From positions 1 to 12,259 of the forward strand of contig JBAZQZ010000023.1 of the NCBI GenBank assembly GCA_041663205.1: a DNA stretch of 12,259 nucleotides, written 5' to 3'. Source of the DNA: UM-FILTER-38-24 sp041663205. Lineage in GTDB: Bacteria > Patescibacteriota > Gracilibacteria > UBA1369 > LOWO2-01-FULL-3. Shown in pieces: positions 1-5,480 of the stretch (position 1 is the first letter of the stretch; each line of letters opens with the position of its first letter). The translations under genes and the position numbers were made by a program. Under the pieces are notes generated by a model. That model did no database searches. It worked only from the letters and a program-made list of their open reading frames with translations, and was not told where the DNA came from.

Positions 1-2465
1 GCGGTTTGTGCTTTTCCGCTTGCTTCTGCTGCCACTTTTGCGGCCGCGTCTGCTGTGCGGATGGCGTTTGTTACGGCCTGGGATTCGGGGATGGGTTCTA
101 GAGTTTCTTGTTGGGCTGGTGCTGCTTTAGGTGCTGCGGCCGGTGCTGCTGCTGGTGCTGTTGGTGCTGCAGGTGCTTGTGTGGCTTGTGCTATTACTTC
201 CGGTGCGCCAATCGGGTTAAAATCTTTATCCCATGAACCTTCTTCCACTTGTCCGTCGATTCGCGTGAAGCGGCCGGTGTAGACATTGTTTTGGGTGACA
301 TTCTTTGTGGCTATTTGGTATGTTCCAGCATTTGTTTTCATTGTTCCGTAGAAGAAATTATCTTCCTTGATTTCCCCAATGAATGATATTTTTTGGCCGT
401 CATTCAATGTGTAGACGGTTGTTCCCGCTATTACGTCTTCCTTGTTTTTTTCTCCCTTAAATTTTCCTGTTTGTACGGGATTCCCCTCGCTTGTTCCTTC
501 TATCAAGAAGCCGGTTTCCGGATTGAATTTTCCGGTTTGTGTTTCTTCGTTTATTAGTTCTTTTGTTCCTTCTATTAATGAACCATTTTGATCAAATTTT
601 CCTGTGTCAATTGGGCCTATGTGAATCACAACTCCTTCTGAGATTGCGCCTGTGTTAGGATTGAATTTTCCTATTTCGGATTTTCTCTTCATCCCATTTG
701 GATACTTCATTTCTCCTATGAGGATTCCTTCAACCTCTTTGCCGGTAAAGGCTTTTTCTTTAAATTGTTTTTTTATTGCGTTTTGCTCAGAACAGGCCAA
801 TATTCCCTCTCTCCTTGCCTTATCGGCAACATCTGCTGTTTGTTTCCCTGTTTCTGTTGCTGTTTGTGCTTTTGTTGTTGCTTCTGTTCCTTTTTGGGTT
901 GAGGCGATTGCTTCTTTTGCGGCTTGCGAGGCGGGGAATTCAGGGGGTGCTTTGGGGGCCGGGGCTGGTGTTTCGGTGGTTGGTGCTGCGGTTGCGGCTG
1001 GAGCTGCTGCTTGTGCTGCAGGTGCGGCCGGTGCTTGTGCTTGTGGAGCTGCCGGTGCTTGTGCTGGTGTCTGTTTTAGACTTGCTTGATATGTCTTTTC
1101 TGTTTCCAGGAATGCTGAGAAATCTTGTGATGTTTCCCCTTGCTTGGTTTTTTTGTATTCAATCGCGTCATTGATTATTGCTTGTTTTTCTGCTTGTGTT
1201 GGTTCTTCTCCCTTTTCTTTTGTGAAATCCATCTTAAGTTCGTGGATCGGGTATGGTTGTGCTTCTACTAATGGAAGTTTTTTGAGTAGGCTTGTTGCTT
1301 CTTTTTCTGCCTTTAGAATTTCGGCGAGAATTTCTCCTGAATTTTTTGCCGAAAGAATATTTTTAAGTAGGGTTTCTTTTATCTTTCCTAGTTTAATGGT
1401 AGTTCCTAGCAGGAGCGATACTTCTGGTGTTGCTGGTGCCGGAGCTGCTGGTGCTTGAGCTGGTGGAGCTGCTTGAGCTGTTGGAGCTGTTGGTGCTGTT
1501 GGAGCTGCTGGTGCTGTTGGTGCTGTTGGTGCTGCTGCCGGTGCCTTAGCTGAAGTGGCTAATTCAATAGGTCTTTGAGTAAAATCTCCTTTGTCCGGGT
1601 TTCCATCTCCTTTAAATGTTCCTGTGAATGTGATTGTTGTGTCTTGGCTGATCGTTCCTGCCGTCATTGTGCCGGTTGCTTCGTTGAATGTTCCAGTGTT
1701 TGTTGTGCCACCCATGAACATGATTGTTCCGGTCTTGAGCCCTCCTGTTTTTTTGTCAAATATTCCTGTTTGTATTTGTTCGGAGCCGAATTTCATTGTT
1801 CCGGTTTCTAGGATTCCTGTGTCTTTGTTGAATTTTCCGGCTTGTTCGACGGGGGTCTTATCTGTGTCCTGGAATGACACTGTTCCTATGTAGGTATTTA
1901 GGTTTCCGTTGAAGGTTCTTCCGTTAGGGAGTGTTATTGTTCTTGATCCGGGTGCTGTTTCGGCTACTTTCCCTTGTCTTGCGAGTTCGAGTCCTTTGTT
2001 TTCGGCGTTTTTTCCTTCCTCTGCGGCTTTTTTCCCTTTTTCTGTTGCAGCTTTGTCTATGGGTGGTGTCTCTAGTTTTTGTGCTGGTGCTTGGTTTGCC
2101 TTCTCACGTTCACGTCTGCTGAATTCTTCAATGATTTTTGCTTTTATTTTCTTCGGGTCGTTTAGGGGTTTCAGGGAATCTTCAAATGCCGTCATCCATG
2201 GGAAGCTTTTTTCTTGGTTGTCCATGTTGAATGTGCAGGTGTCGTCTTTGATTTCCGCTATATTGTTTTTTTTGAGGTAGGCCTGGAATTCTTCGGAGTC
2301 CATCTCGTTTGTGTCTGACGGGACTTCTCTTGGTTTTACTTTCGTGCCTGGAGCGCTTTGGATGAAGGTAACGCTTGGTTGTTCTTCATACACAAATCTG
2401 TTCTCTTTCGTGGAGAGGTTTTGGTTGTAGTGAGAGAGACAATCCAAGAATTTTTTAATAGCCAT
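1..2465 (-). CDS. Large modular repeat protein, function unknown (C-terminus beyond window)
   Basis: One frame stays open from the ATG at 2465-2463 to the window edge, 821 complete codons without a stop. I do not recognise a named family. Visible modules, by residue: 1-130, a charged, probably globular N-terminal part with no signal peptide or membrane segment; about 137-167, a Lys/Glu/Ala-rich helix; 174-293, beta-type repeats of the form tGxFnxxTGxxxxGT; 307-345, an Ala/Pro/Thr linker; 346-462, a mostly helical domain; 465-509, a second Ala/Pro/Gln linker; 511-560, a second Ala/Thr-rich helix; 574-752, a second repeat array; 753-786, a third linker; 791-821, a third Ala-rich helix. The phrases LPNGRTFNGN and GEMKYPNGMK resemble MORN repeats, but that assignment is weak. 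Codons end mostly in A (GCA, ACA, CCA, GGA), unlike the G/T-ending plus-strand genes. A near-consensus promoter lies just upstream. A scaffold or surface-interaction role is inference only. Confidence 0.85.
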   Translation of the reverse strand, partial: MAIKKFLDCLSHYNQNLSTKENRFVYEEQPSVTFIQSAPGTKVKPREVPSDTNEMDSEEFQAYLKKNNIAEIKDDTCTFNMDNQEKSFPWMTAFEDSLKPLNDPKKIKAKIIEEFSRREREKANQAPAQKLETPPIDKAATEKGKKAAEEGKNAENKGLELARQGKVAETAPGSRTITLPNGRTFNGNLNTYIGTVSFQDTDKTPVEQAGKFNKDTGILETGTMKFGSEQIQTGIFDKKTGGLKTGTIMFMGGTTNTGTFNEATGTMTAGTISQDTTITFTGTFKGDGNPDKGDFTQRPIELATSAKAPAAAPTAPTAPAAPTAPTAPTAQAAPPAQAPAAPAPATPEVSLLLGTTIKLGKIKETLLKNILSAKNSGEILAEILKAEKEATSLLKKLPLVEAQPYPIHELKMDFTKEKGEEPTQAEKQAIINDAIEYKKTKQGETSQDFSAFLETEKTYQASLKQTPAQAPAAPQAQAPAAPAAQAAAPAATAAPTTETPAPAPKAPPEFPASQAAKEAIASTQKGTEATTKAQTATETGKQTADVADKARREGILACSEQNAIKKQFKEKAFTGKEVEGILIGEMKYPNGMKRKSEIGKFNPNTGAISEGVVIHIGPIDTGKFDQNGSLIEGTKELINEETQTGKFNPETGFLIEGTSEGNPVQTGKFKGEKNKEDVIAGTTVYTLNDGQKISFIGEIKEDNFFYGTMKTNAGTYQIATKNVTQNNVYTGRFTRIDGQVEEGSWDKDFNPIGAPEVIAQATQAPAAPTAPAAAPAAAPKAAPAQQETLEPIPESQAVTNAIRTADAAAKVAAEASGKAQT
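100..193 (-). repeat. Third Ala/Pro-rich linker repeat
   Basis: Low-complexity stretch, residues about 758-789, of PAAPTAPAAAP type. It follows the second beta-repeat array and precedes a third Ala-rich helix that runs off the window. The order linker, Ala-helix therefore occurs again, which suggests a third repeat array beyond the edge. Confidence 0.6.
939..1073 (-). repeat. Second Ala/Pro/Gln-rich linker repeat
   Basis: Low-complexity coding stretch built from GCA, GCT, CCA and CAA codons, residues about 465-509 of the modular protein. It is less regular at the DNA level than the first linker and ends in a proline-rich run. It leads directly into the second Ala/Thr-rich helix. Confidence 0.65.
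1432..1546 (-). repeat. Tandem 9-base repeat coding for an Ala/Pro/Thr linker
   Basis: On the plus strand the unit GGTGCTGTT and its variants GGAGCTGCT and GGAGCTGTT recur with a period of 9 bases. In the minus-strand gene each unit reads as three codons (PTA or PAA), so copy-number change by slippage would keep the frame. It forms residues 307-345 between the first repeat array and the helical domain. Confidence 0.8.
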
Positions 2466-2480
2466 TTTTGTTTTTGTTTT

Positions 2481-2499
2481 AGCCCCTGACGGAGGGGTT
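2481..2499 (-). promoter_or_regulatory. Hairpin in the leader of the modular-protein gene
   Basis: CCCCT (2483-2487) pairs with AGGGG (2493-2497) around a 5-base loop. One A-T and one G-T pair can extend the stem. It lies in the predicted 5' leader, 15 bases before the ATG, and is followed on the minus strand by an A-rich tract with no Shine-Dalgarno sequence. No U-tract follows in either direction, so it is not a terminator. A role in translation or mRNA stability is possible but unproven. Confidence 0.4.
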
Positions 2500-2517
2500 G
2501 ATTAAATTTATCATGTT

Positions 2518-2546
2518 ATTATAGCAAAGTTTTATTGTTTAAGCAA
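2518..2546 (-). promoter_or_regulatory. Sigma-70-type promoter of the modular-protein gene
   Basis: Minus strand: -35 box TTGCTT (2546-2541), a spacer of exactly 17 bases, and a perfect -10 box TATAAT (2523-2518). Transcription should start near 2511, giving a leader of about 46 bases. It is the best match to the housekeeping consensus in the window. Confidence 0.8.
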
Positions 2547-2547
2547 G

Positions 2548-2576
2548 TTGTTTATGGCGAAAATTTATAGTATGCT
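2548..2576 (+). promoter_or_regulatory. Promoter of tpiA, probably leaderless
   Basis: TTGTTT (2548-2553), 17 bases, TATGCT (2571-2576). A start 7 bases after the -10 box falls on the A of the tpiA ATG at 2583, so the mRNA would have no leader, in keeping with the absence of a Shine-Dalgarno sequence. The -35 box sits one base from the -35 box of the divergent promoter. Confidence 0.5.
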
Positions 2577-2582
2577 TTTCGT

Positions 2583-3245
2583 ATGAAATTACCTTTGATT
2601 TTGGTCAATTTTAAGGCGTATGAGCAGGGGACGGGGGAAAGTGCCGTGGTTTTGGCGAAAATTTGTGAACGCGTGGCGAAGGAGACGGGGGCGAATGTTT
2701 GCGTTGCGGTTTGTGCGCTGGATTTGGGGAGGGTTTGTGAGGCGGTTTCCATCCCGGTTTTTGCGCAACATACGGATTTTGAGGGGTATGGAAGCCATAC
2801 GGGACATGTTTTGCCGGATATGGCGAAGGAGGCGGGAGCTTACGGGACACTACTGAATCATGCGGAATTTCAGCTTGAGGATGAGGTTTTGGAGAAATGT
2901 ATCGAGGCGGCGAAGCGGGCGGGACTTTTTGTCGTGGCTTGTGCAAATGATCCGGAGCGGGCGGCGAAAATTTCGGGTTTTGATCCCGATCTTGTCGCGG
3001 TTGAGCCTCCGGAATTGATTGGCGGGGACAGGTCTGTGTCAAAAGCGGAGCCTTTTGTCGTGGAAAAAGCGGTGGAGTTGGTCGGACGCGGAAAAGTTTT
3101 GGTTGGCGCCGGAGTGAAAGACGGGGAGGATGTGAAAATAGCTTTGGCTCTTGGAGCGAGCGGGGTTTTGTTGGCTTCGGGAGTCGTGAAAGCGGATGAT
3201 CCTTACAGTGTTCTTTTGGATTTGGTCGGTGGATTTAAGTCTTAA
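2583..3245 (+). CDS. tpiA: Triosephosphate isomerase, archaeal type
   Basis: Interconverts dihydroxyacetone phosphate and glyceraldehyde 3-phosphate in glycolysis; cytoplasmic TIM barrel. The product has 220 residues, the length of archaeal enzymes (about 225) rather than the usual bacterial 250. Seen in the sequence: N9 and K11 in NFKAY; the archaeal signature FAQHTD (60-65) and GSHTGHVLP (70-78); the catalytic His, H93 in LLNHAE; the catalytic Glu, E141 in VAVEPPELIG; phosphate-binding loops GAGVKDGED (175-183) and LLASGVVKA (196-204). All catalytic residues are present. The ATG at 2583 fits the N-terminal strand and has no Shine-Dalgarno sequence. hpf starts 20 bases downstream, so the two may be cotranscribed. 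Acquisition from archaea is inferred from the motifs. Confidence in function is very high. Confidence 0.96.
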   Translation: MKLPLILVNFKAYEQGTGESAVVLAKICERVAKETGANVCVAVCALDLGRVCEAVSIPVFAQHTDFEGYGSHTGHVLPDMAKEAGAYGTLLNHAEFQLEDEVLEKCIEAAKRAGLFVVACANDPERAAKISGFDPDLVAVEPPELIGGDRSVSKAEPFVVEKAVELVGRGKVLVGAGVKDGEDVKIALALGASGVLLASGVVKADDPYSVLLDLVGGFKS

Positions 3246-3265
3246 TTTTTTATGTAAATTTTTTT

Positions 3266-3817
3266 ATGAATATCGAAATTTATTGCGACGGGGTTGATCT
3301 GAACGAGACCGAGGAAAATTTTATTCGTGAAAAAATCGAGCATTTGGCGAAGTATGCCGACAGAATTGATGACGAGGCAACCATTGTTCAGGTGAAAGTT
3401 GCGAAGGGGAAAACAGAGATTACGATGCATGTTCCTCATGCTGTGATTAGGGCTGAGGAAAGCGGTGAATCGATGGAGGGGTCGCTGAGAAACGTGTGCG
3501 AAAAACTTGAAAGACAAATAGAAAAATACAAGCAGTCCGAGGAAAGAAGAACCACCGAAGGGGAGTGGCTCGCTTCTTCGACTTTGAAAAATGTTCTTAT
3601 GGCGCAGGATGAATTTGGGGTGATGTCTGACATAGTGAAACGAAAAAAACTTAAGAAACTTCGACCGATGACGGAGGAGGAAGCAATCAGTCAAATGGAA
3701 CTTATCGGCCATGATTTTTTTGTTTATCGGAATGAAGGGGACGGGGCGGTTCATGTCGTATACAAGCGAAAAAACGAGGATGGGTATGGGACGATAGATG
3801 TCGGAGAAGAGGGGTGA
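3266..3817 (+). CDS. hpf: Ribosome hibernation promoting factor, long form
   Basis: Binds the 30S decoding region in stationary phase and, in its long form, dimerises ribosomes into 100S particles. The product has 183 residues. An N-terminal S30AE (HPF/YfiA) domain covers about 1-97, with a helix around ENFIREKIEHLAKY. A charged linker follows. The C-terminal dimerisation domain (about 124-178) carries the family phrases RPMTEEEAISQMELIGHDFF and VVYKRKNEDGYG. Both domains are intact. The ATG at 3266 follows a T-run without a Shine-Dalgarno sequence, and no clear promoter of its own is visible, so cotranscription with tpiA is likely. Its stop lies 4 bases from the stop of the convergent membrane-protein gene. 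Confidence 0.93.
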   Translation: MNIEIYCDGVDLNETEENFIREKIEHLAKYADRIDDEATIVQVKVAKGKTEITMHVPHAVIRAEESGESMEGSLRNVCEKLERQIEKYKQSEERRTTEGEWLASSTLKNVLMAQDEFGVMSDIVKRKKLKKLRPMTEEEAISQMELIGHDFFVYRNEGDGAVHVVYKRKNEDGYGTIDVGEEG

Positions 3818-3821
3818 GTTT

Positions 3822-5051
3822 TTATTTGTCGGAGGTTTTTTGCAGGCCCAATTCCATAAACAGGACGAATAAAATCAGCATGTCGTTTTTGTAAAACGGC
3901 GTGTCGATCATGCCGTGGAGGAAAAAATAAAGAAGGATAAAGGTAAAAACCAGAGGTGAGGTTTTTTCTGTGGAATTTTCCGACAGTAGTGTCTTTTTGA
4001 GTGCTCGATATATGCAAATTGCTACGAATAGAAGCCCCAGAATACCGTACTGAAAAATGAACAGAAAGAAAATATTGTGAGGTTGAAGGACGTAGTAGTC
4101 AAGTGGTTTGTGCCCCAAAACTTTATCTGCGGTTTGTAAATAATATTCCTGAAACTGTCCGACCCCGAGGCCGAAAAGCATTGTTGCAGGCTCTTTTGCG
4201 AGATATAGCGATGTTTTCCAGATTTCCTGGCGTTCATTTAAGCTGGAATAATTCGTTTGGAAGGACGGAAGGATTTTTGTGTAGAAAATTCCGACAAACA
4301 CGATAACGCCTATCGTTGCAAGGGCGATTTTAGTGGCTTTTAGGCTGAGTATTTTGATGTTGCTGTTTCTCAGTATGTAGAAAGAAATCACCAGGAAACT
4401 TCCCAGAATCGCTCCTGCGGAGCGTGTTGCGAGGATCAAAAATAAAAGCAAAATCGCAGATGTTAAATTTACTTTTTGAGAATCAAAAAAAGTTTTTGAT
4501 TTTTCGTTTTTGTTTGTGTGTTGTATGAATTGTATGACAAAAAATATGAAAAACGGGGTCATGTAGTATGCCAAATAAACGGCGGCATCAAGCGGTCCGA
4601 GGAGTCTTAAGTCGTATGCGACATTATATCCCAGAAGATTATAAATTACTGAAAAAATTCCAAAACAGATTGCGCCGAATCCACCGATTTTTATCGCTGA
4701 AATTTTTTCTTCGTGTGTCTCAAATGTTTCCAGAAATAAATAAACGAATGTTATCGCGCATGCAAAAAATATCAAATATCTTACCGTGTCCAAAGAATTT
4801 ATCGGATCTACCGTGAGCAAAGAAATGGCTGTCAAAAGCGTAAAAACCGTTATTGCTTTGTGGTTGTAAATGTTTTTTATTTTTTTCAAAAGTGTTTTTG
4901 AAAGAATGCAATGTATGAAAAATGAAAGTGCCGCGAGTGCTATCAGAATTATTTGCAGGTTTGCATTGAATGAAAAAAAATCGAATCTTATCAAGTAAGA
5001 TTGTAAGAAAAAAAGATTTACGAGAAGAAGTATTTTTGTGAGTTGTTTCAT
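3822..5051 (-). CDS. O-antigen ligase/polymerase (WaaL/Wzy) family membrane protein
   Basis: A 409-residue polytopic membrane protein with about ten or more hydrophobic segments from residue 5 to 405. The large extracytoplasmic loop carries family landmarks: R274 in SLNERQEIW, FGLGVGQF (293-300) and PHNIFF (324-329, H325 the likely functional His), followed by QYGILGL. R210 (ATRSAG) also fits. Such proteins transfer or polymerise lipid-linked glycans; in a CPR cell without lipopolysaccharide the acceptor is unknown. I chose the ATG at 5051; a TTG at 5087 would add 12 residues but lies upstream of the predicted transcription start near 5069. AAGGAG directly abuts the ATG, too close for a normal Shine-Dalgarno sequence. 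Likely partner: the WecA/TagO-type gene at 9140. The divergent promoter overlaps that of the riboflavin kinase gene. Confidence 0.85.
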   Translation of the reverse strand: MKQLTKILLLVNLFFLQSYLIRFDFFSFNANLQIILIALAALSFFIHCILSKTLLKKIKNIYNHKAITVFTLLTAISLLTVDPINSLDTVRYLIFFACAITFVYLFLETFETHEEKISAIKIGGFGAICFGIFSVIYNLLGYNVAYDLRLLGPLDAAVYLAYYMTPFFIFFVIQFIQHTNKNEKSKTFFDSQKVNLTSAILLLFLILATRSAGAILGSFLVISFYILRNSNIKILSLKATKIALATIGVIVFVGIFYTKILPSFQTNYSSLNERQEIWKTSLYLAKEPATMLFGLGVGQFQEYYLQTADKVLGHKPLDYYVLQPHNIFFLFIFQYGILGLLFVAICIYRALKKTLLSENSTEKTSPLVFTFILLYFFLHGMIDTPFYKNDMLILFVLFMELGLQKTSDK

Positions 5052-5055
5052 CTCC

Positions 5056-5083
5056 TTGTGTTTATGTCGTTTTTTAGTATATT
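5056..5083 (+). promoter_or_regulatory. Promoter of the ribF-murE-truB cluster, probably leaderless
   Basis: TTGTGT (5056-5061), 16 bases, TATATT (5078-5083). The start expected 7 bases downstream is the A of the ATG at 5090. The hexamer TAGTAT stands exactly 9 bases before the ATG here (5075-5080) and also before tpiA (2568-2573). Confidence 0.5.
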
Positions 5084-5104
5084 TCAATTATGGAAATTAT
5101 TGAA
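5076..5104 (-). promoter_or_regulatory. Promoter of the O-antigen-ligase-family gene
   Basis: Minus strand: -10 TATACT (5081-5076), a 17-base spacer and a weak -35 TTCAAT (5104-5099). The -10 box overlaps the -10 box of the opposite promoter. The predicted start near 5069 gives a short leader before the ATG at 5051. Confidence 0.45.
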
Positions 5105-5476
5105 GGACAAGTTGTGAAAGGTTTGGGGGTCGGGAAAAAACTCGGTTTTGAAACTATAAATATTTTGTATGACGGAAAACTTTCCGGTGTTTTTGCGGGC
5201 AAGGTTTTTGTCGGGGAGAAGCCAAAAGAAGGTTTTTTGTCCGCGGTGCATATTGGGAAAAGACCTACTGTAAATGAAAATGTCCCGATTCTTGAAGCGC
5301 ATATTATTGACGGATTTGAAAAATTTTCCAAAAAAGATTTTGTCGGTGAAAAAATAAAAGTGGAAATTTTTGAAAAAATTCGCGACACGAAAAAATTTGA
5401 AAATCTCGATGAATTAAAAAAGCAGATTGCGAAAGACGTGGTAGATGTGGGATACTTTTTCAAAAGAAATACTTAA
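5090..5476 (+). CDS. ribF: Stand-alone riboflavin kinase (RibF C-terminal domain)
   Basis: Phosphorylates riboflavin to FMN. The product has 128 residues, the size of the kinase domain alone; the N-terminal FMN adenylyltransferase domain of bifunctional bacterial RibF is absent and is not encoded upstream. Seen: the nucleotide-binding start GQVVKGLGVGKKLGF (6-20); the usual PTAN motif reads ETIN (21-24), keeping T22 and N24 but replacing Pro and Ala; SGVFAGKV (32-39); the family phrase HIGKRPTV (54-61); and E69 in LEAH, matching the catalytic Glu. A C-terminal helix follows. The ATG at 5090 has no Shine-Dalgarno sequence and probably lies at the transcription start. murE begins 4 bases after its stop, so this is the first gene of a ribF-murE-truB operon. 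FAD synthesis would need another enzyme or uptake. Confidence 0.88.
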   Translation: MEIIEGQVVKGLGVGKKLGFETINILYDGKLSGVFAGKVFVGEKPKEGFLSAVHIGKRPTVNENVPILEAHIIDGFEKFSKKDFVGEKIKVEIFEKIRDTKKFENLDELKKQIAKDVVDVGYFFKRNT

Positions 5477-5480
5477 ATTT

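Noticed and set aside
55..1458. Several plus-strand Ala/Gly- or Phe/Leu-rich open frames
   Set aside because: They are antisense to the continuous 821-codon minus-strand gene; their composition simply mirrors its GCA/CCA-rich linkers, and they have no recognisable domains.
2572..2586. A 4-codon upstream frame whose TGA overlaps the tpiA ATG
   Set aside because: The predicted transcript starts at about 2583, so it would not be transcribed, and so short a frame is expected by chance.
3799..3834. Direct repeat TGTCGGAG at 3799-3806 and 3827-3834 around the hpf/ligase stops
   Set aside because: Only 8 bases, both copies within coding sequence; likely chance, and not a hairpin that could end transcription.
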